In this document: positions 46,029-54,602 of the stretch, one piece after another
Numbering within the stretch: the stretch's first letter is position 1
Layout of the letters: each line of letters starts with the position of its first letter
From: Bog-473 sp963782415
GTDB lineage: Bacteria; Actinomycetota; Acidimicrobiia; Acidimicrobiales; RAAP-2
NCBI GenBank assembly: GCA_963782415.1
Contig: CAWAJT010000009.1
Location: 62,001 to 126,000 of the forward strand
DNA: 64,000 nucleotides
Reading direction: 5' to 3'
The notes under the pieces: generated by a model
The model's database searches: none
What the model was told of the DNA's origin: nothing
What the model saw: only the letters and a program-made list of their open reading frames with translations
Program-made: the position numbers and the translations under genes

Positions 46029-47282
46029 TCAGCCGATCCCTGACGCCACGGTGCCCAGATCACGCAGAAGGTTCTCGGCCGTCGGACCCGAGCTCCGCCG
46101 CTGCGCGATGCGCGCGAGCTCGCGCTCGACGAGGCGCTCGTTGAGGTCGAGGAACGTCAGTCGCGGAAGTTCGCCGCGGACGGCCGCTTCGAAGGTCGTC
46201 TGCAGCGAGGCCTTTGTGATCATCCGACCCCCAAGGCCTGCCACGACTGTCACGACAGATACCGGCAGCCCGCTCACCGCCATGGCCACGTCGGTCGAAA
46301 GCACACCGCCGAAGCCGACGCTGAAGGCCTTCTCCACCACGACGACGTGGCGTGCCCCCTGGAGGGCTGTCCGAACGGCGTCGATCGGGAAGGGCCGGAA
46401 CGACGTGACGCCGAGGGCACCGATTCGCACTCCGGCGTCGCGCTGCATGTCGATGACGTCCTTGATGGTGCCCAAGACGGAGCCCATTGCGACGACGACC
46501 ACGTCGGCGTCCGCGCTCCGATACTGATGAAGCAGACCGCCGGAGTCTCTACCGAAGGCCTCGGCGAACTCGGCACTCAGCTCGGGGATACGCCTCAGTG
46601 CCTCCTGTTGGTGGGCGTGAGCCAGAAAGCGGACCTCCAAGAACGCCTCCGGCCCGACCATGGCACCGATGGAGTACGGGTCGTCCGCATTGAGCATCTG
46701 GCGTGGTTCGAACGGGGGGAGGAAGGCGTCCACCTGTTCCTGGTCGGGCATGTCCACCCGATCGGTGGCGTGTGTGAGGATGAACCCGTCCATACACACC
46801 ATGACCGGGACGCAGAGCTCCTCGGCCAGCCGGAAAGCTTGTATGTGGAGGTCGGCAGCCTCCTGATTGGTCTCGGCGAAGAGCTGGATCCAGCCAGCGT
46901 CACGAGCGGCCATGGCGTCGCTGTGATCGTTCCAGATGTTGATGGGGGCACCCACGGCACGGTTCGCCAGCGTCATGACGATCGGCAATCCGAGTCCGCT
47001 GGCGTTGTAGAGCGCCTCCATCATGAAGAGAAGCCCCTGGCTCGCCGTGGCCGTGAAGGCGCGGGCACCGGTCGCCGATGCGCCGATGGCGACCGACATC
47101 GCGGCGAACTCGGACTCCACGTTGATGAATTCACACGGCGCCAGATCGCCGATCTTCACGAGATCGCCGATGGCTTCGATGATGTGGGTCTGCGGAGAGA
47201 TCGGGTACGCGCAGACGACCTCTGGTCGACAGAGCGCGACAGTCTCCGCGACCGCCCGGGAGCCTTCAATCTGCCGGAACAC
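46029..47282 (-). CDS. porA: Pyruvate (2-oxoacid):ferredoxin oxidoreductase, alpha subunit
   Basis: 417 residues from the GTG at 47282 (VFRQIEGSRAVAETVALCRP), which overlaps the porG stop by 17 bases. 'VVCAYPISPQTHIIEAIGDL', 'FINVESEFAAMSVAIGASAT', 'GARAFTATASQGLLFMMEAL' and 'NIWNDHSDAMAARDAGWIQL' are typical of the POR alpha pyrimidine-binding and substrate domain. 'VVVEKAFSVGFGG' lies in the C-terminal domain. With porB and porG it makes the heteromeric enzyme of the archaeal/anaerobe type. Confidence 0.93.
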   Translation of the reverse strand: MFRQIEGSRAVAETVALCRPEVVCAYPISPQTHIIEAIGDLVKIGDLAPCEFINVESEFAAMSVAIGASATGARAFTATASQGLLFMMEALYNASGLGLPIVMTLANRAVGAPINIWNDHSDAMAARDAGWIQLFAETNQEAADLHIQAFRLAEELCVPVMVCMDGFILTHATDRVDMPDQEQVDAFLPPFEPRQMLNADDPYSIGAMVGPEAFLEVRFLAHAHQQEALRRIPELSAEFAEAFGRDSGGLLHQYRSADADVVVVAMGSVLGTIKDVIDMQRDAGVRIGALGVTSFRPFPIDAVRTALQGARHVVVVEKAFSVGFGGVLSTDVAMAVSGLPVSVVTVVAGLGGRMITKASLQTTFEAAVRGELPRLTFLDLNERLVERELARIAQRRSSGPTAENLLRDLGTVASGIG

Positions 47283-47874
47283 CGAGTACCCGATCTCCGC
47301 TGAGAACCATCGCCTGCCGGGCTGAGTGGTAGATCTCGGTGGCCGCGGCGACATTTCGCTCTGCGATCGCCGGGTCCCCACTGAATCTTTCCCGGATGGC
47401 GGCGCCTACAGCCTTCAACGTCACCCTTGCCGTCAGCGCGGCGAATCCCCCGAGCAGGGCCGCGTTGGGCAACGGCCTGCCGATCTGGCGCAGAGCAACT
47501 TCGGTCGCCGGCAGGGTGAGCAGATGCGTGCTGTCGAATGCCTCGCGGAGGGATCCCAATCCAATCAAGTCCAGGGTCCGTGCTGAATTGACCAGCACGA
47601 AGCCGTCTGGGCGCAGTCCTGCGAAAAGGTCAACCTGATGCACCAGCGTCGGGTCGATCACGATGACGCAGTCGGGCGCCACCACTGGCTCCCGGGTGCG
47701 GATGTCACCGTCATTCAAACGGCAATAGGCCACCACCGGGGCGCCCGCGCGCTCCGATCCGAAACTCGGGAACGACTGCGCGTGATGTCCTTCCAGAAAG
47801 GCCGCCATCGCCAGGAGGTCGGCGGCCGTGACCGTGCCGTGGCCTCCGCGCCCGTGGAATCGCACTTCGAACAT
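47266..47874 (-). CDS. porG: Pyruvate (2-oxoacid):ferredoxin oxidoreductase, gamma subunit
   Basis: 202 residues from the ATG at 47874, preceded by GGAGGTG. 'MFEVRFHGRGGHGTVTAADL' followed by 'AQSFPSFGSERAGAPVVAYC' and 'VIVIDPTLVHQVDLFAGLRP' are characteristic of the gamma (CoA-binding) chain. It is first in the porG-porA-porB-reductase operon. DosR-like box 4 lies 34 bases upstream of its start, and the divergent GAPDH gene has its own box 5. Confidence 0.93.
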   Translation of the reverse strand: MFEVRFHGRGGHGTVTAADLLAMAAFLEGHHAQSFPSFGSERAGAPVVAYCRLNDGDIRTREPVVAPDCVIVIDPTLVHQVDLFAGLRPDGFVLVNSARTLDLIGLGSLREAFDSTHLLTLPATEVALRQIGRPLPNAALLGGFAALTARVTLKAVGAAIRERFSGDPAIAERNVAAATEIYHSARQAMVLSGDRVLGVPAD

Positions 47875-47908
47875 CACCTCCAAACCTGCCCGGCCACGTT
47901 GAGCAGGA

Positions 47909-47928
47909 ATAGGGACGAAGGTCCTTAG
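47909..47928. promoter_or_regulatory. DosR-like box 4, upstream of the por operon
   Basis: ATAGGGACGAAGGTCCTTAG: one mismatch to GGGAC-N4-GTCCC (last C is T). It ends 19 bases before the region of the porG ribosome-binding site, close enough to overlap the core promoter. Confidence 0.65.
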
Positions 47929-48004
47929 TTGCAGGGTCGGACGTGGCGATACCAGCGCGGTCTTTGAACCAGGAGGTTCGACGTCCCGAGGAGACACGTC
48001 ACGA

Positions 48005-48024
48005 GTCGGGACCATGGTCCCGTA
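48005..48024. promoter_or_regulatory. DosR-like box 5, upstream of gap
   Basis: GTCGGGACCATGGTCCCGTA has an exact GGGAC-N4-GTCCC inside a 12-base perfect palindrome GGACCATGGTCC. It is 77 bases upstream of the GAPDH start and 76 bases from box 4. Confidence 0.75.
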
Positions 48025-48101
48025 GCGACTGCAGCGGCGAACTGTCAGCATCGCTGGTGGCGGGCCGATCGGGGCCGCAGACACGAGGGAACTAGGTCAT
48101 C

Positions 48102-49115
48102 ATGGGAGTACGCGTCGCTATAAACGGATTCGGTCGAACTGGCCGCGCCTTCCTCCGAGCAGCTGTCAAGTCGCCGCATGATGTCGAAGTGGCGGCGGTC
48201 AACGATCTTGGTTCACCCGAAGCGCTCGCCCTATTGCTCGCTCGCGACTCGGTGCACGGTCGATTCCCCCTGCCAGTGTCGGTCGAACATGGCGCAATGC
48301 TGGTGGGATCTTCGTCTGTTCTGATGTTGATGGAGCCGCATGCAGAGGAGCTCCCATGGCGTGAACTGGGGATCGACGTCGTGGTCGAGTGCACAGGACG
48401 GCTGACGAGTCGGGACAAGGCGGCTGCCCACCTGGCCGCCGGTGCTCGCCGCGTCATCGTGTCGGCACCGACCAGGGAAGCGGATGCGACCTTCGTCATC
48501 GGGGTCAACGAGGAGACCTTCGACCCGGCCCGTGACTTCGTGGTCTCGAACGCCTCCTGCACGACGAATTGCCTTGCCGTTCTCGTCAAGGTGCTCGACG
48601 ACGCCTTCGGCGTCGAACAGGGCTTCATGACGACTGTCCATGCCTATACCGATGATCAACATCTGGTGGATGCGCTGCACAAGGACCCGCGCCGATCCCG
48701 CGGAGCGGCCATCAACATCATCCCAACGACGACAGGGGCAGCTCGAGCCACCGGTTTGGTGCTGCCGGAGGTTGCGGGCCACCTCGACGGGTTGTCCCTG
48801 CGAGTACCTGTTCCCGACGGATCCATTACAGACCTCGTCGCCACACTGCGGTCCTCACCGTCCGCCGATGATGTCTGCGCCGCCTACCGGACCGCTGCAC
48901 TCAAGGGCCGTCTCGCCGGGCTGCTCGAGTACTCCGAGGAAGACCTGGTCTCCACCGACATCGTCGGATCAGCGGCCTCTTGCATCTTCGACTCGAAGTT
49001 GACAATGGCCCAGGGGAACCTCGTCAAGGTCCTGGGTTGGTACGACAATGAGACGGGCTACTCCAACAGGCTCGTCGATCTCGCGTGCCTCGTGGGTTCG
49101 AGCAGCGGAACCTAG
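48102..49115 (+). CDS. gap: Glyceraldehyde-3-phosphate dehydrogenase
   Basis: 337 residues. NAD loop 'VAINGFGRTGRAFLRA', catalytic Cys in 'VSNASCTTNCLAVLVKVLDD' (~150), catalytic His in 'GFMTTVHAYTDDQHLVDALH', phosphate-site 'IIPTTTGAARA' and 'WYDNETGYSNRLVDL' are intact. 'AAVNDLGSPE' suggests NAD rather than NADP. It is not beside pgk or tpi as in the usual glycolytic operon, so it may be a condition-specific second GAPDH. It diverges from porG; box 5 is upstream. Confidence 0.95.
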   Translation: MGVRVAINGFGRTGRAFLRAAVKSPHDVEVAAVNDLGSPEALALLLARDSVHGRFPLPVSVEHGAMLVGSSSVLMLMEPHAEELPWRELGIDVVVECTGRLTSRDKAAAHLAAGARRVIVSAPTREADATFVIGVNEETFDPARDFVVSNASCTTNCLAVLVKVLDDAFGVEQGFMTTVHAYTDDQHLVDALHKDPRRSRGAAINIIPTTTGAARATGLVLPEVAGHLDGLSLRVPVPDGSITDLVATLRSSPSADDVCAAYRTAALKGRLAGLLEYSEEDLVSTDIVGSAASCIFDSKLTMAQGNLVKVLGWYDNETGYSNRLVDLACLVGSSSGT

Positions 49116-49186
49116 GTCAGTGCCTGCTCGAGGACGATGGAGGAAGCTGTCAATCCGATAACGAGCGAAACAGCGGCCGAACGCCG

Positions 49187-50572
49187 CTACTCGTGGGAGA
49201 CCATCTCAATCAGCCGCATGCAGTCACCGAGATATCGATCGGTCAGGAAACTGGATCGAACGCGCCCTCGGGCGCGTTCCCCCATGGCCGCCATCTCCGC
49301 GGGTCGGTCCAGGAGATCCGTCAGGGCGCGGCCGAAACCGTCCAGGTCAGAGGGATCGTTCAGCAGGACCCCCGTTCCCGGAGCCACCTGGTCGACGATG
49401 CCTCCAACGGCGGACGCCATGACGGGCCGCGACTTCCACATGGCCTCGGCGACGGTGAGGCCGAACCCTTCCTCGAGGCTCTTCTGCACGACCACGGTGG
49501 CGTGCCGCTGTATCGCATTGACGAGGAGGGCATTCTGCTCAATGTCGTCCATCGGCAACTCCATGATCCGTATGGTGCTCTGCACCTTCTGCGGCAGGCT
49601 CTCCCACAGCGTCACACACTCGTCGAGGACGGTGGCTCCTTCAGGATCGTCTGCCACGGCGCTCACGTCCGGGCCGACCAGCGCAAGTCGCACGCCTTTG
49701 CGTCCGGCAACCTGGGCAGCAAACCCCTTGAGGACTCCGGCCATGTCCTTGAGGTGGTCCCAACGCGACACCTGAACAATGAGACGATCCTCCCGTGACA
49801 CCGGACCGGCGCCACCGAAGACCGACCCTGCCTCCGGAACAGGGTCACCGTGGCCCTCGAAGAGCCCGGCCCTGATCAGGAGACGGTCCCGCCGAGCAGC
49901 GTCCAATGGTCGATTCTTCGCGGAGAACGGGTCGATCGAGGGCGCAATGATGAGGACGGCGGATCCCGCCAGCTGCCAAGGGACGAAGCCACCGTGTGAG
50001 AAGACATACGCACGACATGGAGCGAGGTACGGCTGCAGAAAGCGCCAGCCCTCCTCGGTGAACTCATTCGTTCGCTCGGTCCCGACGTGGCACCGCCACA
50101 CGACCCGGGCCCCGCATGCGGCCAGCGCGCCGGCGAGGCCCAATGTCTGCGGATCATGCAAGATCGCCACATCGCCCCGTCTGATCCGCTTCAGCAGTGC
50201 GAGCGAGTTCTCGGCCAAGGTTGCCTCGTAGTGGTCCGCTTCTTGCACGTCCAACGGGCCGTCGTCCCCGCGGGACCCGTGCAGCCGATTGTGGACTCGT
50301 TTCGTTATGCGGAAGAAGTCCTGGTCGCCCTCTATTACAACCCAGTGGTTGTCGATGCCTATCTCGTTGGAATACCCGACGACGCTGCGCAACATCTCTG
50401 CCACGCCACCCCCGGCAGCCGTCGAACTGATATTCCACACCCGAGACCCGTCGAGGGCGGCTCGTGCCCGGGTTGCCTCACCAACGAGCTCGTCCGAACG
50501 TCTTGCCCCGATGAGGCGGAAGAGGCGTTGGGGCGAAGGGCCAGTTACCCCGATTTCACGAGGCTCGGCCAC
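49187..50572 (-). CDS. treT: Trehalose synthase, glycosyltransferring (TreT-like GT4)
   Basis: 461 residues from a GTG at 50572, where an AGGAGG sequence nearly touches the start, so the real start could be further downstream. 'VWNISSTAAGGGVAEMLRSV', 'GYSNEIGIDNHWVVIEGDQD' and 'FFRITKRVHNRLHG' are strongly TreT-like. The GT-B donor site has 'VSRWDHLKDMAGVLKGFA' and 'VVVQKSLEEGFGLTVAEAMW'. TreT joins NDP-glucose and glucose to trehalose, a compatible solute and storage sugar. It converges on gap and diverges from the wax/TAG synthase across box 6. Confidence 0.88.
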   Translation of the reverse strand: MAEPREIGVTGPSPQRLFRLIGARRSDELVGEATRARAALDGSRVWNISSTAAGGGVAEMLRSVVGYSNEIGIDNHWVVIEGDQDFFRITKRVHNRLHGSRGDDGPLDVQEADHYEATLAENSLALLKRIRRGDVAILHDPQTLGLAGALAACGARVVWRCHVGTERTNEFTEEGWRFLQPYLAPCRAYVFSHGGFVPWQLAGSAVLIIAPSIDPFSAKNRPLDAARRDRLLIRAGLFEGHGDPVPEAGSVFGGAGPVSREDRLIVQVSRWDHLKDMAGVLKGFAAQVAGRKGVRLALVGPDVSAVADDPEGATVLDECVTLWESLPQKVQSTIRIMELPMDDIEQNALLVNAIQRHATVVVQKSLEEGFGLTVAEAMWKSRPVMASAVGGIVDQVAPGTGVLLNDPSDLDGFGRALTDLLDRPAEMAAMGERARGRVRSSFLTDRYLGDCMRLIEMVSHE

Positions 50573-50709
50573 CTCCTAATCATGCCCCAGCGCGCCCGGG
50601 CGAAGACAGTCCAGACACCCAGCACCCGAATTCTGGCGCCGCTGCGGCGCCACGACCTCATGCGCCGCGACCTCACGAGAGCAGATGAGGTGACCTTGAG
50701 GACCTTGGG

Positions 50710-50729
50710 GTGGGGACTTCTGTCCCTAT
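50710..50729. promoter_or_regulatory. DosR-like box 6 (between treT and the TAG synthase)
   Basis: GTGGGGACTTCTGTCCCTAT has an exact GGGAC-N4-GTCCC, with ACTTCTGT in the centre like mycobacterial sites. It lies 47 bases before the wax/TAG synthase start and 137 bases before treT on the other strand. Confidence 0.75.
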
Positions 50730-50776
50730 CCGCCCGGGAATCCTGGCCGTACATTTGACCCGAAGGGGTGTCACCG

Positions 50777-52177
50777 ATGACAGACACAGAAGAAGCATCG
50801 AGGCCTGTCGATACGATGAGCGGCTCGGACGCTCTGTTGTGGACGATCAGCGCCGATCCCGTGATGCGTCCGACCATCGTGGCGCTCATGGTCCTGGGTG
50901 GGAAGCCCGACTGGCCCGAGGTCAGAGCGCGGGTCGCCGAGCTGACCGAGGCGGTCCCTCGGCTTCGTGCACGTGCTGTGACACGGGCCCCAGGTCGAGG
51001 ACGACCGCAGTTCGTGCCGGACGAGACCTTCGCCTTGGACATGCATCTCCGCCACATCCGGCTGCCCGAAACCGGGGTCTTCCGGGACATCATCGACATG
51101 GCCCAGACGATGGCCACAAGCGGGTTCGACGCTGCGCTGCCGCTGTGGGAAGCCGTTCTCGTCGAGGAGTCGGACGCCAATCGTGCCGTCCTCGTCATGA
51201 AGGTCCATCACGCCCTCATCGACGGCGTGGGAGGACTAGCCGTGCTTGCCCGGCTCTTCGACCCCGTCGATCCGGTGTCGGGCGCGGGCCCCAGGGTGAG
51301 GTCCGCATCACAGGACGCGGACCCCCCGCAACGCCCCTCTGCCCTCGACCGAGTGCCGGGTCTTCCCTGTGCGCTGCGGTACATGGGCGAGGCGATGAAC
51401 ATGGTGACGCATCCCGTTCGATCTGCCGGCCAACTGCTCGGCGTCGGCGGCTCGGTTGGTCGACTGATGGCTCCGGCGAGGAGACCCTTGTCGCCCATCA
51501 TGAGGGGGCGCAGCTTTCGCCGCCACGTCGAGATCCTCGACGTCGACCTCCCGACGCTCAAGCGTGCCGCCAAGAGCTGGGGTGGCACGCTGAATGATGT
51601 GTTCGTCGCGTCCGTCGTCCGAGGCCTCTCCCACTATCACGAGCAGCATGGTCTCGTCGCGCCCGGCTTCCGCGTCCTCATGCCAGTGAATGTTCGTGGC
51701 ACAGCAGACGGCGAAGGCGGCAATCACTTCGTGCCCGCCCGGTTCGTCATCCCTGTCCACCGGGATCTCGCTGATGGTGTGGCAGAGGTGAGGCGGAGCG
51801 CCGACCAGTGGAAGCACGCGCCGGGTCTGGCCCTAAGCGATGTTCTGGCCATCGGCCTGAGCGCATTGCCCGCTGGTGTGGCCCGCGGCTTGTGGGGCTC
51901 AATGCTCATGGGCGACGACCTCTGCATCACGAACATCCCGGGACCTCCGTTTCAGGCCTTCCTGACCGGCGTCGCCGTCGAAGGCATCTATGCCGTGACA
52001 CCGCCATCGGGAGCCGCCTTGAGCGTGTCCTTGGTCTCTACGGCGGAACGCGCTTGTATCACCATCACCACAGACATCGCGGCTGTTCACGACAGTCCGA
52101 AGCTTGCTGGCTGCATCGAGGACGGATTCTCCGAGATCTGCTCTGCTCGTGGGCACGGCCCCACACGGTCGCCATGA
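50777..52177 (+). CDS. Wax ester synthase/diacylglycerol acyltransferase (WS/DGAT)
   Basis: 466 residues from the ATG at 50777 (GAAGGGG 8 bases upstream); a GTG at 50768 is the alternative. The catalytic motif HHxxxDG is 'VMKVHHALIDGVGGLAVLAR' (~145). 'GGTLNDVFVASVVRGLSHYH', 'LMPVNVRGTADGEGGNHFVP' and 'CITNIPGPPFQAFLTG' match the WS/DGAT C-terminal domain. It esterifies acyl-CoA to diacylglycerol or alcohols, making storage lipid. The mycobacterial homologue tgs1 is a core DosR-regulon gene (established), which fits box 6 just upstream. Confidence 0.93.
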   Translation: MTDTEEASRPVDTMSGSDALLWTISADPVMRPTIVALMVLGGKPDWPEVRARVAELTEAVPRLRARAVTRAPGRGRPQFVPDETFALDMHLRHIRLPETGVFRDIIDMAQTMATSGFDAALPLWEAVLVEESDANRAVLVMKVHHALIDGVGGLAVLARLFDPVDPVSGAGPRVRSASQDADPPQRPSALDRVPGLPCALRYMGEAMNMVTHPVRSAGQLLGVGGSVGRLMAPARRPLSPIMRGRSFRRHVEILDVDLPTLKRAAKSWGGTLNDVFVASVVRGLSHYHEQHGLVAPGFRVLMPVNVRGTADGEGGNHFVPARFVIPVHRDLADGVAEVRRSADQWKHAPGLALSDVLAIGLSALPAGVARGLWGSMLMGDDLCITNIPGPPFQAFLTGVAVEGIYAVTPPSGAALSVSLVSTAERACITITTDIAAVHDSPKLAGCIEDGFSEICSARGHGPTRSP

Positions 52178-52388
52178 CGGCCTCAATGTCCTGACGGAGA
52201 TCGATGTGGCCCTTCTCCCGCAATGCCAATTCGGCCGGAGGTAAGCGCCGACCCACGAACTTTTTGCCTGCAACCTGGTCTTTCGGCCCGGATGGGGAAG
52301 TTTCGACCTTTCAGTGGTCGGTGTAACGGGCGTCCAGATTCCTCAACGCCCCTTTAGACAGGCCCAAAATTGTGCGATTCCTTGTGGA

Positions 52389-54602
52389 ATGAGGATCGAC
52401 CCGCGTCCGAGCCGCCGAAGCAACCCATTCCACCCGTTCCGAACCCGTGCCGGGCTGACGGCTGCGCTCACTCTGTCGTTCGTCGCAGTGGGGTGGTCGA
52501 CATCGGCTTCGGCAATGCCAGGGGGCCTTGCCGTCACGATCGCCGTCACGACATCCGCCAATCCCGCGACGTTCGATCAGGACGTCACGTATACCGCCAC
52601 GCTGACCACGTCGGATTCGGGCAACCTCGACCTCACCGATGCCATCGAATTCCAAGACAACGGCGGCGATATATCGGGATGCAGCTTCCAATCGCTTGCG
52701 AGTACGGCGACCGCCGGAACCTACGTGGCCACGTGTGACGAGGCTGGCTCCAACATGTCGGTTGGATCGCACAACATCACCGCGTTCTTCAGCGGCGATT
52801 CGACGTATGACCAGGGATCCAGCTCGCTCGGTCAGACCGTGAATCAGGCGCCAACGAACACTGTTATGACGTCGCCCTCCCCTGGTTCAACCGTCCCGTA
52901 CGGTGATGAAGGGCAGAGCTCCTTTAACTTCACTGTCTCTGCCCCCGGCGTGTCGAACAACTCCCCCACGGGCAGCATCAACCTGTACGACGGTGTACCG
53001 GGACCGAATACCTATGTCTGCACAGCATTCCTGGGTGGCAGTGGCCCCGGTCAATCCAACGCCAACTGCTTCATCAACAACGCGCAGATCGGCGCCGGTC
53101 CCTACGAACTGACAGCGATCTATGGAGGCGACAACAATTTTGCTGGCTCCTCTTCGTTGCCGGAGGACTTCTCTGTCGTCAAAGTCGCCAGCCAGATGCA
53201 ACTGTTCCCGGTGCCGGGGTACGCCCTCTACGGAGCGGAGAACGGCAACTTCTTCATTACCGGAGTGGGAGGAGGCGACGGAGGGAACCCCACTGGCTTC
53301 TTCAGCGTCACGGCAGACGGGGTGAACTTGGTCGCCCCCAACTCCTGCTCAGCCGGAAACGGTGGGGGCAACCCGTGCTTCATCGACTCGGCGACAGCGC
53401 TCCCCGCCTCCACGGTGCCCTACGAAGTGACGGCGAGCTATCCCGGCGACGTCAATTTCACTGCAGCATCCGCGACAGCCTCACTTTCCGTCTTTCCGGC
53501 CATGAGCTCGACGACCTTGTCGGTGTCGTCGACCACAGCTGCATTCGGCAATGAGAGCACGGTTCGCTTCTCGGCGACTGTCACTTCGGGGACTTCGGGA
53601 TCACCAACCGGGTTGATCGACGTGGAGAATGGCGGCGCCACCGCCTGCACAATCGCTCTCGTGGCGAGCGGTCCAAATACGGCCAGTGGAAGCTGCTCCC
53701 TGAGCGATAGCGGACTCTCCCTCGGCACACATTCGCTGACCGCCGACTATCGCGGCGACGGGAACTATCAGAGCTCCATCTCGACCGCCCGCGCCCTCCT
53801 CATCACGAATCAGACCGATCACGGCTATTGGCTCGTTGGAGCGGACGGCGGCATCTTCTCCTTCGGCTCGGCCCAGTTCCACGGCTCAACCGGGTCCCTG
53901 AAGTTGCAGCGGCCGGTTGTCGGACTCACTCCCACCTCGGCTCGGCAGGGCTATTGGCTCGTCGCCTCGGACGGAGGCGTTTTCGCCTTCGGTGACGCGG
54001 GCTTCCACGGTTCCCTTCCAGCATTAGGTTTCGCCCCCGCCGGAAGCTCAGGGTCCCGCCCCAGGCTCAGTGCGCCCATCGTAGGAATGGTTCCGTCCTC
54101 CGATGGAGGCGGATACTTCATGGTCAGCTCTGACGGCGGTGTCTTTGCCTTTGGTGATGCGCACTTCGCTGGGTCGTGTCTGGATATCGGCGGATGCCAA
54201 GGTTCAGCAGTGTCAGTGATACCGGATGCGTCCGGGCATGGCTATTGGGTCACGACGAGCACAGGCAATGTCTATGCATTCGGTGACGCTCCCTATTACG
54301 GTGCGCCTGGCATCCAGAGCTCCCCCGTGACCTCGGCTGTTCGCACTCCGGACGGAGGAGGCTACTGGATCCTCCTTGCGAACGGCACTGTCTACAACTA
54401 TGGCGATGCCGAATATCTCGGCGGTGCGAGTGGCTTCGGGGGGATCAATCCCGCAGACGCTGTCTTCGCCACCGCTGATGGTGGTGGTTACTGGCTGGCT
54501 GCGGCCAATGGTGCGGTTGACTCGTATGGCGATGCGCCCAACGCTGGCGGTCTGGCTGCCGCTCACCTGAACGCTCCGGTTATCGCTGGAACCGGCTGGT
54601 GA
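52389..54602 (+). CDS. Secreted Ig-like repeat protein with C-terminal DGG-FxFGDA repeats
   Basis: 737 residues from the ATG at 52389. A signal peptide ('AGLTAALTLSFVAVGWSTSASA') is followed by four or so Ig-like domains (~40-470), each with a 'YEVTASYPGDVNFTAASAT'-type end. The C-terminal part (~475-730) repeats six to seven times a ~35-45-residue unit such as 'GYWLVASDGGVFAFGDAGFH'. This repeat is, to my knowledge, common in secreted Acidimicrobiia proteins and probably forms a beta-propeller or blade. No catalytic motif and no sorting signal are seen. Small hairpins (GACC/GGTC, GGGCGT/ACGCCC) lie at 52300-52360 upstream. Confidence 0.8.
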   Translation: MRIDPRPSRRSNPFHPFRTRAGLTAALTLSFVAVGWSTSASAMPGGLAVTIAVTTSANPATFDQDVTYTATLTTSDSGNLDLTDAIEFQDNGGDISGCSFQSLASTATAGTYVATCDEAGSNMSVGSHNITAFFSGDSTYDQGSSSLGQTVNQAPTNTVMTSPSPGSTVPYGDEGQSSFNFTVSAPGVSNNSPTGSINLYDGVPGPNTYVCTAFLGGSGPGQSNANCFINNAQIGAGPYELTAIYGGDNNFAGSSSLPEDFSVVKVASQMQLFPVPGYALYGAENGNFFITGVGGGDGGNPTGFFSVTADGVNLVAPNSCSAGNGGGNPCFIDSATALPASTVPYEVTASYPGDVNFTAASATASLSVFPAMSSTTLSVSSTTAAFGNESTVRFSATVTSGTSGSPTGLIDVENGGATACTIALVASGPNTASGSCSLSDSGLSLGTHSLTADYRGDGNYQSSISTARALLITNQTDHGYWLVGADGGIFSFGSAQFHGSTGSLKLQRPVVGLTPTSARQGYWLVASDGGVFAFGDAGFHGSLPALGFAPAGSSGSRPRLSAPIVGMVPSSDGGGYFMVSSDGGVFAFGDAHFAGSCLDIGGCQGSAVSVIPDASGHGYWVTTSTGNVYAFGDAPYYGAPGIQSSPVTSAVRTPDGGGYWILLANGTVYNYGDAEYLGGASGFGGINPADAVFATADGGGYWLAAANGAVDSYGDAPNAGGLAAAHLNAPVIAGTGW

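Noticed and set aside
52260..52388. Possible riboswitch or structured leader before the Ig-like protein
   Set aside because: Only short stems (GACC/GGTC, GGGCGT/ACGCCC) are visible and no conserved core of a known riboswitch, such as the c-di-GMP type, can be recognised.
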